Shown here: positions 55,316 to 64,000 of the stretch, piece after piece | How the letters are laid out: every line of letters starts with the position of its first letter | Position numbering within the stretch: the stretch's first letter is position 1 | Source of the DNA: an uncultured Alphaproteobacteria bacterium | GTDB taxonomy: Bacteria > Pseudomonadota > Alphaproteobacteria > UBA8366 > GCA-2717185 | DNA: 64,000 nt | NCBI GenBank assembly: GCA_943788635.1 | Contig: CALSRA010000019.1 | Span: 1-64,000, forward strand | Reading direction: 5' to 3' | Notes under the pieces: generated by a model | Database searches by the model: none | Told to the model about the DNA's origin: nothing | What the model saw: only the letters and a program-made list of their open reading frames with translations | Translations under genes and position numbers: made by a program

Positions 55316-56813
55316 TTAGCGGGGCGGCTCTCTCAGAAGAAAAGCCGGTACATTTCCACCCTGGCCGAACGGCACATCGTCATCGACGAAGGGGACTTCG
55401 GCATGGTCGCCGTTTGCCGAACCTGATTGCCGCGAACGCGGGCTCGCTTTTGAATTACGATCCCGGCTGGTTCTTGGCGCACGCCGACGTGGTGAACGGC
55501 TTCTCGGTTCCGCCTGCGGCAGGTCCGTTCCCTGGTTTTCTTCGTTCGTTTCCGGCGCCGTCTGTTCAACCGCAGCGGTCTGCTCGACGGGCGCCGCCTG
55601 TTCAACGGGGGCCGTGCTGATCAACTGGCGCCGACTTTTCAACGGGGCTGGCCTTTTCAGCTTCCGTCGATTTTGCCTTTTTCTCTGGTGAAATTGCGCT
55701 GTCGAGTGTCATGACCGGAATTGGCTTCCCGAGCATCTTGTTGATGCCATCGATATAGCGCTGGTCTTCCCGTGTCGCGATCGTAATCGCACGGCCGGAG
55801 CGTCCGGCGCGGCCTGTGCGGCCAATCCGGTGGATGTAATCTTCAGAATGTGTCGGTACGTCAAAATTGAAGACATGTCCCATTGATGGAATGTCGAGGC
55901 CACGTGCGGCGACGTCGGAACAAACCAGCATGGCAATTTCGCCAGCCTTGAACTTTTCGAGTGTCTTGGTGCGACTGAACTGGTCCATGTCGCCATGCAA
56001 CGCGCCAGCATTATACCCATGACGTTCCAGCGATCGCTGAAGGACTCCGATATCGCGTTTACGGTTGCAGAAGATAATGGCGTTTTCGGCTTTTTCAGAC
56101 TGAATAAGCTTGCGCAGTACGTCCCGCTTGTCCCGCGAGCCGCACATGATGATTGACTGCTTAACCGTTTCAGCGGCACTGGCCGGCGGATCGACGGACA
56201 CTTCCTTCGGGTTCATCAGAAACTTGGAAGAAAGCTTGCGAATTTCATTCGGCATCGTGGCCGAAAAGAACAGGGTCTGGCGGATGGTGGGCAGCAATTT
56301 AACGATTTTTTCGACATCCCGGCATGAAGCCCATATCGAGCATACGGTCAGCTTCATCAATGACCAGAACCTTGACGTCGCGCAGCATGACCTTGCCGCG
56401 TTCTGCATGGTCGAGCAGCCGACCTGGCGTCGCGATCAACACGTCGACACCCCGATCAAGCGCCTTGTTCTGCTCATCGAAAGACACGCCGCCGATCAGA
56501 AGGGCCATCGAGAGTTTGTGATACTTGCCGTAAGTGACGAACTGTTCCGCCACCTGCGCGGCGAGTTCGCGCGTTGGCTCCAGGATCAGGGATCGTGGCA
56601 TGCGCGCCCGGGCCGGCCCTGCGCGAGGATTTCGATCATGGGGAGGGTGAAGGAGGCCGTCTTGCCAGTGCCTGTCTGCGCGCAACCAAGAAGATCGCGG
56701 TTCATCAGCACATAAGGAATTGCCTGGGCCTGGATGGGCGTGGGCGTATCGTATCCGGCATCCGTAACCGCACGCAGAATATCGTCACTAAGTCCGAGGT
56801 CGGAAAATTTCAT
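55316..56813 (-). CDS. DEAD-box RNA helicase, frameshifted, with a repetitive charged tail
   Basis: An ATP-dependent RNA helicase of the RhlE type. From ATG 56813 it shows the Q motif ([25 protein letters not shown]), Walker [27 protein letters not shown], the DEAD box in [16 protein letters not shown] in LFFSATMP, and [13 protein letters not shown]. The C-terminal tail repeats PVE[KQ]-type units rich in Ala/Pro/Gln and then Arg/Ser stretches, ending VPAFLLREP. Three indels (a lost base near 56612 and extra ones near 56320 and 55612) break it; repaired length is 499 codons. It probably acts in ribosome assembly or cold adaptation. Confidence 0.88.
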
Positions 56814-56976
56814 ACAATCAATTTTTGTAATGGGTATAGCCGATCCCCCAGGACCGGTTAATGTGCGCCGGATCGTAGGGGGTTACCGCCTCATGTCAAT
56901 ATAATTACTGTTAATCACGCTGCGGTGCAGTACTGAATATGGTCGTTCTGTGGTGAAAATAAAGGGTAAGGCTGCA

Positions 56977-57680
56977 ATGATGCCAAAAATACCACTTTTG
57001 CTAGTTCCTGGCCTTCTGTGCAATCAGATACTGTGGGCACATCAAATGCGGTACCTTGCCGATATTGCAGAGGTAACGGTCGTCGATACGCTGCAGGATG
57101 ATACGCTGGAAGGAATGGTGCATCGGGCGCTGTCAACCGCACCGGAACATTTCGCATTGGGTGGATTGTCGATGGGGGGGATGCCGCGCTGGAATTCATG
57201 CGGCAGGCGCCGGACAGAATTGACCGGCTCGCCTTTCTCGATACTTCGGCGCGCCCTGATACGCCGGAGCGCACGGCGTTGCGCCGTGACCTTTTGGCAC
57301 TTGCGGAGCAGGGGAAGTTTAACGGCATCTCGCCACGGCTGCTGCCGACCTTCCTGCATCCGGACCGTATGGGGGATGATGAACTGACGAATGCGGTCAT
57401 GGATATGGCGGCGACTGTTGGCAAGGATGCTTTTATTCGCCAGCAAAAAGCAATCATGGCACGGTCGGACAGTCTGCCGCTCCTGTCCCGGATCAATATT
57501 CCTACGATAGTGATATGTGGTCGGCAGGACCTGGCAACACCGCTGGAAATGAGCGAGGAGATCGTGTCCGGTATTACCGGCGCGCGGCTCTGCGTGATCG
57601 AGGAATGTGGGCACCTGTCCAGTATGGAGCGACCGTTTGCCGTCACGGCGCTGATGCGGGACTGGATATTGCGGGATTAG
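56977..57680 (+). CDS. Alpha/beta hydrolase, one frameshift
   Basis: A cytoplasmic alpha/beta-fold hydrolase. The N-terminal part reads KIPLLLVPGLLCNQILWAHQ, with the nucleophile elbow GGLSMGG. The C-terminal part has IPTIVICGRQDLATPLEMSE with the Asp and EECGHLSSMERP with the His, completing a Ser-Asp-His triad. One base is missing in a G run near 57180, just after the elbow; restoring it joins the two parts to 234-235 codons. The start is uncertain between 56950 (GTG) and 56977 (ATG). The substrate is unknown. It converges on parE. Confidence 0.82.
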
Positions 57681-57711
57681 CTGCAGTTCACTTTGCCCGG
57701 GGAGCCTTGCC

Positions 57712-59703
57712 CTAGACGTCCAGTTTGGTCACAAACCGCGCATTTTTCTGGATAAAGTCAAAACGGCTTTCGGGCTTGCGCCCCATCAGGGCTTCGACGA
57801 ATTTTGCCGTGTCGCGAGCGTCGGCGGCCTGCTCCGGGTCGGCTTTTTTGGGTAACTGTACCTGCAGCAGGGTCCGTTTTTCGGGGTTCATGGTGGTGTC
57901 GCGCAGTTGTGCCGGGGGCATTTCACCCAGTCCCTTGAAGCGGCTGACTTCTATCTTGCCGCGTCCGGGGAAGCCGGATGCCATCAACTCATCCTTATGC
58001 GCGTCGTCTCTTGCGTAGAGCGATGTTGCGCCCTGGGTCAGGCGATAGAGCGGTGGAAGTGCAAGAAACAATCGGCCACTTTCGACCAGACCGGGCGTCT
58101 CGCGATAGAAGAATGTCATCAGCAGTGCCGCAATATGGGCCCCGTCGACATCGGCGTCGGTCATGATGATCACGCGTTCGTAGCGCAATTTGTCCCCGTC
58201 GAATTCGCTGCGAGAGCCACAACCGAGTGCCTGCATCAGATCCCGCAGTTCCTGGTTACCGGCCAGCTTGTCCGCCGACGCGCTGGCGACATTCAGAATT
58301 TTACCACGCAGTGGCAGGATCGCCTGGGTTTCGCGAATACGGGCCTGTTTGGCGGACCCCCCCGCGGAATCGCCTTCGACCAGAAAAATTTCCGTGCCTT
58401 CTGCTGAATTCCGGGTGCAGTCGGTCAACTTGCCCGGCAGCCGAAGTTTCCGGGTCGCCGATTTCCGGCTCATGTCCTTGGCCGCGCGGCGACTTTGTCG
58501 TTCGTCGGCGCGGGTCAGTACATGTTCCAGCAGATCGGTTGCCGCCGCCGGGTCGTTGGTAAGCCAATGATCGAAATGATCCTTGACCGCGCTATCGACC
58601 AGCCGGGAGGCTTCGGGCGAGGACAGTTTTTCCTTCGTCTGGCCCTGAAACTGCGGGTCGCGGACAAATACGGACAACATGGCACAGGCGCCGCCTGTAA
58701 CGTCTTCGGCGGTGATACGGGAAGCCTTTTTATTGCCCGTCATCTCGCCATAGGCCCGCAGACTGCGTGCGAGAGCAGTTCGGAAGCCCGCTTCATGGCT
58801 GCCGCCTTGCGGGGTCGGTACCGTATTGCAGTAGGAGGAAACGAAGCCATCCTGATCGTAAGGCCAGCATACGGCCCACTCTACTTTGCCGCCGTTATCA
58901 CCCACGGCAACCCGGCCATTAAAGGACGCTGACGTGATCGTCGGTCGCTCGGCAATCGTGGCTGTCAGAAAATCCGCCAATCCGCCAGGAAAATGCAACG
59001 TACCTGATTCAGGTGTCTTGTCATCGCCGCGCAGGTGTTTGGCGTCGCAGCTCCACCGAATTTCAACGCCCCGGAACAGGTACGCCTTGGAACGGGCCAT
59101 GCGATACAGACGTGAAGCCCGGAAATCCAGCTTCTCGCCAAAAATTTCGGCATCGGGATGGAAGGTAACGGTCGTGCCGCGGCGGTTCTGTGTTGCGCCC
59201 TCGTCGCGCAGCTTGCCTTGCGGAACGCCACGCGAAAATGACTGCGCATAAAGTTTCCGGTCGCGGGCCACGGTCACTTCAAGTCGATCCGACAGCGCGT
59301 TGACGACGGATATCCCGACGCCATGCAACCCGCCCGATGTCTGGTAAGCGTCGCCCGAAAACTTGCCGCCGGAATGCAGCGTCGTCAGGATGACTTCCAG
59401 CGCCGATTTGTCCTTGAATTTTGGGTGGGGATCAACCGGGATGCCCCGTCCATTGTCACTGACGGTCAGTGAGCCATCGGCCTGCAGCGTGACGTCGATA
59501 CGACTCGCATGGCCGGCGACGGCTTCGTCCATCGCGTTATCAATGACTTCTGCGGCGAGATGATGCAGCGCCGCTTCATCGGTGCCGCCGATATACATGC
59601 CGGGTCTGTGGCGTACAGGCTCCAACCCTTCCAGGACTTCGATGTCCTTGGCCGAGTAGGAGGATCCGCTGTCGCTTGCTTGATTCTGGAAGAGGTCTGC
59701 CAT
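57712..59703 (-). CDS. parE: DNA topoisomerase IV subunit B
   Basis: The ATPase subunit of topoisomerase IV, which unlinks daughter chromosomes. It has 663 residues, the ParE length rather than that of GyrB. Landmarks are VRHRPGMYIGGTDEAALHHL, EVIDNAMDEAVAGHA with the ATP-binding Asn, DNGRGIPVDPHPKF, TSGGLHGVGISVVNALS, and the TOPRIM part EIFLVEGDSAGGSAKQ and MTDADVDGAHIAALL. The ending SRFDFIQKNARFVTKLDV is typical. parC is not in the window. Confidence 0.95.
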   Translation of the reverse strand: MADLFQNQASDSGSSYSAKDIEVLEGLEPVRHRPGMYIGGTDEAALHHLAAEVIDNAMDEAVAGHASRIDVTLQADGSLTVSDNGRGIPVDPHPKFKDKSALEVILTTLHSGGKFSGDAYQTSGGLHGVGISVVNALSDRLEVTVARDRKLYAQSFSRGVPQGKLRDEGATQNRRGTTVTFHPDAEIFGEKLDFRASRLYRMARSKAYLFRGVEIRWSCDAKHLRGDDKTPESGTLHFPGGLADFLTATIAERPTITSASFNGRVAVGDNGGKVEWAVCWPYDQDGFVSSYCNTVPTPQGGSHEAGFRTALARSLRAYGEMTGNKKASRITAEDVTGGACAMLSVFVRDPQFQGQTKEKLSSPEASRLVDSAVKDHFDHWLTNDPAAATDLLEHVLTRADERQSRRAAKDMSRKSATRKLRLPGKLTDCTRNSAEGTEIFLVEGDSAGGSAKQARIRETQAILPLRGKILNVASASADKLAGNQELRDLMQALGCGSRSEFDGDKLRYERVIIMTDADVDGAHIAALLMTFFYRETPGLVESGRLFLALPPLYRLTQGATSLYARDDAHKDELMASGFPGRGKIEVSRFKGLGEMPPAQLRDTTMNPEKRTLLQVQLPKKADPEQAADARDTAKFVEALMGRKPESRFDFIQKNARFVTKLDV

Positions 59704-59814
59704 GGCGGCATTATAGATTTTGAGTTTGCTGAAGCAAGCTCATACGGTGTTCGAAGGGGTGGCGAATGACAATATCTGGTAAAAACCCGGGAGGTTGATC
59801 AGGGGGCTGAACGA

Positions 59815-60213
59815 TCAGCGATCGTTCGCAAGTTCCTTGCGGCAGAAGGTCTTTACCCAGCGGTCTTCTGCGACGAAGCGCGGAAATTCATCCCAGTAGC
59901 CTTCGAAATTGTCGACTTGGCCACTCTGGAATTTCCCGTTGCGTATATGCGCCAGGATATGCCGCACGGTATAGGCGTCGCCATTGCGCCGGCAAATATA
60001 CCAAACGCCGATACCTTCGAAATCGAACTGTACGTCAACCGCGATACTTTCGCCCTTCCGCTGGTAGCAACGGTAATCAATCGGTCCCTGTTCCGGATCG
60101 TGGGGATCGTACAGGGCAAAGACATACACGTCGGCCTGCATGACGAGACGGCGAATTTCCGTCGCGATCAGATCTTCCATGACATGTTTTAGCTGGGCCG
60201 TTTGCTTGATCAT
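59815..60213 (-). CDS. Small hypothetical protein beside the AT-rich gap
   Basis: A 132-residue protein with no recognised domain. It begins MIKQTAQLKHVMEDLIATEI, contains DVYVFALYDPHDPEQGPIDY and a cysteine pair region (RCYQRK, YICRRNG), and ends in an acidic and aromatic stretch (DNFEGYWDEFPRFVAEDRW). There are no membrane segments or signal peptide. The ATG at 60213 sits at the edge of a very AT-rich intergenic region, which would hold its promoter; an AAGGGGGG run lies just upstream. Confidence 0.62.
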   Translation of the reverse strand: MIKQTAQLKHVMEDLIATEIRRLVMQADVYVFALYDPHDPEQGPIDYRCYQRKGESIAVDVQFDFEGIGVWYICRRNGDAYTVRHILAHIRNGKFQSGQVDNFEGYWDEFPRFVAEDRWVKTFCRKELANDR

Positions 60214-60476
60214 AAATTACCCCCCTTAAGTTAAGGAATAATAAAAAAATTTTCATATATAAGCAATTATAAAATGAAAAATAAAAGTATATTCAAAAAA
60301 ACAAATACACAAAAAATATGTTCTTTTTTTTAAATCATTAAAATCATAAATTACTATTTTTTATTGTTAAATATGAAAAATTAATATTTTTTTACTTAAG
60401 ATTTTTGTAATTCATTTTCGGCACTTTGCGCAATGATTAGAGTGATCAAATTCAAATCGCGAAGGGAGAGAGCGGA
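60214..60476. other. Very AT-rich intergenic block
   Basis: About 260 bases between two divergent small genes. Bases 60235-60420 are roughly seven eighths A/T by eye, with many A and T runs, in a genome that is otherwise about 60% GC. No ORF or RNA gene is evident. It serves as a double promoter region; it could also be a site for H-NS/MucR-like proteins or a remnant of transferred DNA. Confidence 0.6.
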
Positions 60477-60839
60477 ATGCGGTCAATGGTTCTGTTCACG
60501 GCTCTGCTGGCCTTGTGGCCGGCTATGGCCATCGCCGGTGAAGCAGATGTCGTCGCCGTCGAGGTGCGAAGCCAGGGGGGCGGGGAATACGCCTTCAGCG
60601 TGACGGTTCGCCATGCGGATGCGGGCTGGAAACACTATGCGAATAAATGGGATGTGCTGGCACCGGACGGTTCGGTGCTGGGCACCCGGGAATTGCTGCA
60701 TCCGCACGAGGACGAGCAACCCTTCACGCGTTCTTTATCGGGCGTCCGGGTGCCCGCGGGGATCGAAACGGTAACCGTTCGGGCGCATGACAGTGTTCAT
60801 GGCTATGGCGGTGTGGAAAGACAGGTGCGTTTGCCCTGA
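60477..60839 (+). CDS. Small secreted hypothetical protein
   Basis: A 120-residue protein with a clear Sec signal peptide (residues 1-20, VLFTALLALWPAMAIA). The mature part is a single beta-rich domain of about 100 residues: EVRSQGGGEYAFSVTVRHAD, GWKHYANKWDVLAPDG, ELLHPHEDEQPFTRSLSGV and VTVRAHDSVHGYGGVERQV. The repeated histidines (HYAN, HPHEDEQP, HGYGG) could bind copper or zinc. GGGAGAG precedes the ATG. Similar small periplasmic proteins occur in proteobacteria without a known role. Confidence 0.72.
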   Translation: MRSMVLFTALLALWPAMAIAGEADVVAVEVRSQGGGEYAFSVTVRHADAGWKHYANKWDVLAPDGSVLGTRELLHPHEDEQPFTRSLSGVRVPAGIETVTVRAHDSVHGYGGVERQVRLP

Positions 60840-60868
60840 CCCTGGCGGGAATACCTGACGCTGGTACG

Positions 60869-60901
60869 AAAAAGCCCCCGCCGGACGAATCCGGCGGGGG
60901 C
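60869..60901 (-). terminator. Strong terminator of glnA
   Basis: GCCCCCGCCGGA (60874-60885) and TCCGGCGGGGGC (60890-60901) form a perfect 12-bp stem with a four-base loop. On the minus strand a run of five T (60869-60873) follows directly, so it ends the glnA transcript. On the plus strand it can also end the small secreted-protein transcript. Confidence 0.92.
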
Positions 60902-60927
60902 CATTTTCATTGTCGTCCGATGCAGGA

Positions 60928-62337
60928 TCAGACGGAATAGTACATATCGAACTCGACCGGATGCGGGGTCATGTCGAGGCGCTGAACGTCTTCCATCTTC
61001 AATGCGATATAGGCATCGATCTGGCCGTCGGTCATGACATCGCCCTTCTTCAGGAAGTCGCGATCGGCGTCCAGGGCTTCCAGAGCCATCTGCAGGGAGC
61101 TGGCAACGGTCGGGATATCAGCCAATTCTTCCGGCGGCAGATCATAAAGATCCTTATCCATCGGATCGCCCGGGTTGATCTTGTTCTGGATACCGTCGAG
61201 TCCGGCCATCAGCATCGCCGTGAACGCGAGATACGGATTGGCTGACGGATCCGGGAAGCGAACTTCCACGCGCTTGCCGTTCGGGCTCGCGACATAAGGG
61301 ATACGGCAGGAGGCCGAACGGTTGCGGGCGGAATACGCCAGCAGTACCGGCGCTTCGAAGCCCGGGACGAGGCGCTTGTAGCTGTTCGTCGTCGGATTGG
61401 TGAAGGCGTTAATCGCGCGGGCGTGTTTCATGATGCCGCCGATATAGTGCAGGCAGGTTTCCGACAGGTCGGCATACTGCGAGCCGGCGAAGATGTTCTT
61501 GCCATCCTTCCAGATCGACTGATGGCAATGCATGCCGGAGCCATTGTCTTCCACGATCGGCTTGGGCATGAAGGTCGCGGTCTTGCCATAAGAATGCGCG
61601 ACCATATGGGTCACATATTTATAGATCTGAATTTCGTCCGCGCTGCGGGTCAGCGTGTTGAAGCGCAGTCCGAGTTCATGCTGCGACGGTGCCACTTCGT
61701 GATGATGCTTTTCCATCTTCAGGCCCATTTCGGCCATCACGGTGGTCATTTCGGCACGCAGGTCATTCGCGGAATCGACCGGCGGTACCGGGAAATAGCC
61801 GCCCTTGGCGCGCGGACGGTGGCCGACATTGCCTTCTTCGTAAGCCTTGCCCGTGTTGTAGGGGCCTTCCTCCGAATCGATGGCGTAGAACATGCTGTGC
61901 TGATCTGTATTGAAGCGAACGTCGTCGAAGACGAAGAATTCAGCTTCCGGACCGAAATAAATCGTATCGCCAACGCCGGATGTTTTCACATAGGCTTCGG
62001 CTCGCCGTGCTGTTGACCGCGGATCCCGGTCATAGGGCTGTCCGGACATTGGTTCGTAGATGTCGCAATAGACGATCATCATCGGCTGTGCCGCGAACGG
62101 GTCCATGACGGCTGTCGACGCATCAGGAATAAGCGTCATGTCGGATTCATTGATCGCACGCCAGCCAGCGATGGACGAGCCGTCGAACATGACGCCTTCG
62201 GTGAAGGCTTCTTCGGTCATCTCGTGTGCGCACATGCCAAGATGCTGCCACTTGCCGCGTGGGTCCGTGAAGCGCAAATCGACAAAGGCGACGTCATTTT
62301 CCTCGATCATCTTCAAGGCATTTTTAATATCTGACAT
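60928..62337 (-). CDS. glnA: Glutamine synthetase type I
   Basis: ATP-dependent ligase making glutamine from glutamate and ammonia; the entry point of nitrogen. It has 469 residues, a GSI-beta enzyme. Landmarks are the Gln-synt_N domain ([39 protein letters not shown]), [35 protein letters not shown], the His region of [11 protein letters not shown], and the adenylylation tyrosine in DLYDLPPEE, which implies control by GlnE. It is 83 bases downstream of glnB on the same strand. Confidence 0.97.
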   Translation of the reverse strand: MSDIKNALKMIEENDVAFVDLRFTDPRGKWQHLGMCAHEMTEEAFTEGVMFDGSSIAGWRAINESDMTLIPDASTAVMDPFAAQPMMIVYCDIYEPMSGQPYDRDPRSTARRAEAYVKTSGVGDTIYFGPEAEFFVFDDVRFNTDQHSMFYAIDSEEGPYNTGKAYEEGNVGHRPRAKGGYFPVPPVDSANDLRAEMTTVMAEMGLKMEKHHHEVAPSQHELGLRFNTLTRSADEIQIYKYVTHMVAHSYGKTATFMPKPIVEDNGSGMHCHQSIWKDGKNIFAGSQYADLSETCLHYIGGIMKHARAINAFTNPTTNSYKRLVPGFEAPVLLAYSARNRSASCRIPYVASPNGKRVEVRFPDPSANPYLAFTAMLMAGLDGIQNKINPGDPMDKDLYDLPPEELADIPTVASSLQMALEALDADRDFLKKGDVMTDGQIDAYIALKMEDVQRLDMTPHPVEFDMYYSV

Positions 62338-62420
62338 TCTCGTCTTTCCTATTCCCTTAGTTCCAGAAATTACGGTTGCTGACTGGTTTCCCGTGTCGTT
62401 GGTCGCCTCGGCGCCAGTCC

Positions 62421-62760
<340 letters not shown>

Positions 62761-62832
62761 TTCCGCGTCGATTCCCTCAATGAAAATTAGGCAGTGAAAT
62801 ACTATCTGCCGCGCGTGACTACATCGTTAAAA

Positions 62833-62848
62833 GCACAGCCTGTGCCAA
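62833..62848 (-). promoter_or_regulatory. Candidate sigma-54 promoter of glnB-glnA
   Basis: On the minus strand, TTGGCAC then TGTGC gives GG-N10-GC, the exact -24/-12 spacing required by sigma-54, 72 bases before the glnB start. The -24 half is a perfect TTGGCAC; the -12 half (GTGC) is one base off TTGC. NtrC-dependent sigma-54 control of glnBA is common in alphaproteobacteria. No clear NtrC site was found upstream. Confidence 0.5.
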
Positions 62849-62937
62849 CTCGGTGTTTTCGTGAGCAATCTTTGATTTTGACCCAATATTGCCGCTTTTT
62901 TTCGTCCCTACCAACTGATTTCTGGCCTGTAGGCGGT

Positions 62938-62961
62938 AAAAACAGCCTAAAAAATAGGCTG
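62938..62961 (-). terminator. Terminator of the aminotransferase gene
   Basis: CAGCCTA (62943-62949) and TAGGCTG (62955-62961) form a seven-bp stem with a five-base loop. On the minus strand five T residues (62938-62942) follow the stem, so it should stop transcription of the aminotransferase gene before the glnB promoter region. Confidence 0.75.
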
Positions 62962-62984
62962 ATAGTGATTAAATATTAGCCACT

Positions 62985-64000
62985 TCATCGTGCCTGGAGC
63001 CATACCCGGATACGCTGCAACGCCTCGCGAATGTTTTCGACGCTGTTGGCATACGAAAATCTCAGGAAGCCTTCGCCGTATTCGCCAAAGCTGGTACCCG
63101 CAACTGTTGCCACGCCGGTTTCGGCCAACAAGCCATCCTGTGCCTGCCGGGCCGTGAGGCCGGTACCCGTGATATTGGGGAATGCATAGAAGGCACCACC
63201 CGGATTGACGCAATTGAAACCGGGAATGTTGTTCAGTTCCTCGACAATGATCTTCCGGCGTTCGTCAAATGCCTTCACCATTGCATGCACGGCGTCCTGC
63301 GGACCGGTCAGCGCCGCCAAACCGGCAAATTGCGTTGGCGCGTTGACGCAGGAATGGCAATTGATCGCCAACCGTGTTGCCGGTTCCGCCAGTTCCTTCG
63401 GCCAGATCGCGTAGCCCAGGCGCCATCCGGTCATCGCATAGGTCTTGGACCAGCCATCCAACAGGATAACCCGGTCCACGGCATTGATTCGTACTTCATC
63501 AGGCTGACATGCTGCCGACCGTCGTAAAGCATCTGGCTGTAAATTTCATCGGAGAGGATGACGATATCGGGATGCGCTTCCAGCCCGGCGGACCAGTTTG
63601 TCCAGTTCGTCCGTATTCAGCACCCCACCGGTCGGATTCGCCGGACTGTTGAGGATTATCATTTTGGTGCGGGGCGTGATCAGCGACAGGACTTCGTCGG
63701 CGCTGAAGGAAAACTCATTTTCTTCGCGCAGCGGAATGGGGACTGCGCGGGCGCCGGAATATTCAATGACAGACCGATAGATCGGAAATCCCGGGTCAGG
63801 ATACAGGATCTCCACACACCGGCCCCCCGAACATCAGGATGCTGAAGAACATGGTGACCTTGCCGCCGGGCACGACCACGACATTGTCGGGGTTTATCGC
63901 GATACCGTTGCGTTTTTCGAAATCGGCGGCAACGGCTTCGCGCAGTGGCAGGATTCCATTGGCTGGCGTATAGCCGTGATGCCCGTCTCGCAGGGCCTTG
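62985..64000 (-). CDS. Class I/II aminotransferase, partial, frameshifted
   Basis: A PLP-dependent aminotransferase of the aspartate-aminotransferase fold; the N-terminus lies beyond base 64000. In order one sees GHHGYTPANGILPLREAVAA, NVVVVPGGKVTMFFSILMFG, YPDPGFPIYRSVIEY, LNSPANPTGGVL, a SDEIYSQMLYDG region, the PLP lysine in LDGWSKTYAMTGWRLGYA, and the C-terminal SFGEYGEGFLRFSYANS with the substrate Arg. Three indels (extra bases near 63816 and 63588, a missing one near 63481) break the frame. Its exact amino acid is unknown. It differs clearly from the alaC-like gene at 19.5 kb. Confidence 0.87.

Overview
This 64 kb window is GC-rich (roughly 60% by eye) DNA from an alphaproteobacterium, most likely a Rhodospirillales-type organism. 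That placement is an inference from gene families and gene order: alaC-hom-glpX-recJ, glnB-glnA, class I PhaC, ParE, FlgE, CheZ, and many LysR/GntR regulators and TRAP/ABC uptake systems. There are no rRNA genes, CRISPR arrays or prophage structural genes. The only tRNA is tRNA-Glu(TTC).

Layout. 0-3 kb: end of an IS5-type transposase, then a divergent peroxiredoxin/oxyR pair and a D-2-hydroxyacid dehydrogenase. All are broken by single-base insertions that look like sequence error, probably the low-quality end of a contig at an IS. 3-10.4 kb: a TauE/SafE exporter and an oxalate operon (GntR regulator, oxc, frc, a 10-formyl-THF-hydrolase-like formyltransferase, a gamma-carbonic-anhydrase-like protein). 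This is followed by a tiny basic ORF that runs through a strong terminator, the hallmark of nonstop ribosome-rescue genes. 10.4-15.3 kb: DUF3237 protein, LysR, HAD dehalogenase, EamA exporter, PHA synthase. 15.4-19.3 kb: two envelope lipoproteins (OmpA-like and SPOR-like) and a TPR-GT41 (OGT-like) glycosyltransferase. 19.5-26.2 kb: alaC-hom-glpX-recJ and a lone flgE.

26.4-31 kb is the accessory patch: tRNA-Glu, a tRNA-targeting tyrosine integrase, an orphan ORF and a complete IS21-family element (istA-istB). The right end of the IS cuts off the 3' end of an LLM flavin monooxygenase gene. 31-41 kb: that monooxygenase, a ThDP enzyme, a divergent branched-chain-type ABC importer (livK-G-F-H-M order) and a lone molybdopterin hydroxylase large subunit. 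41.4-47.7 kb: a Tat-exported protein, a TPP riboswitch controlling thiO-thiS-thiG, then PhzF, DinB, an MFS transporter and an NlpC/P60 peptidase. 47.9-55.1 kb: a second ThDP enzyme, a TRAP transporter (dctP-Q-M), cheZ and a class III CoA-transferase. 55.3-64 kb: DEAD-box helicase, alpha/beta hydrolase, parE, two small unknown genes around a very AT-rich gap, glnA and glnB with a candidate sigma-54 promoter, and a class I aminotransferase leaving the window.

Frame breaks are common (22 inferred insertions in the first 3 kb, and single indels in livG, the 32 kb ThDP enzyme, MFS, helicase, hydrolase, glnB, integrase and the last aminotransferase). Each repairs with one base and gives a family-consistent protein. 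I therefore read them as sequence errors rather than gene decay. The exception is the IS-truncated monooxygenase, which is a real structural loss.
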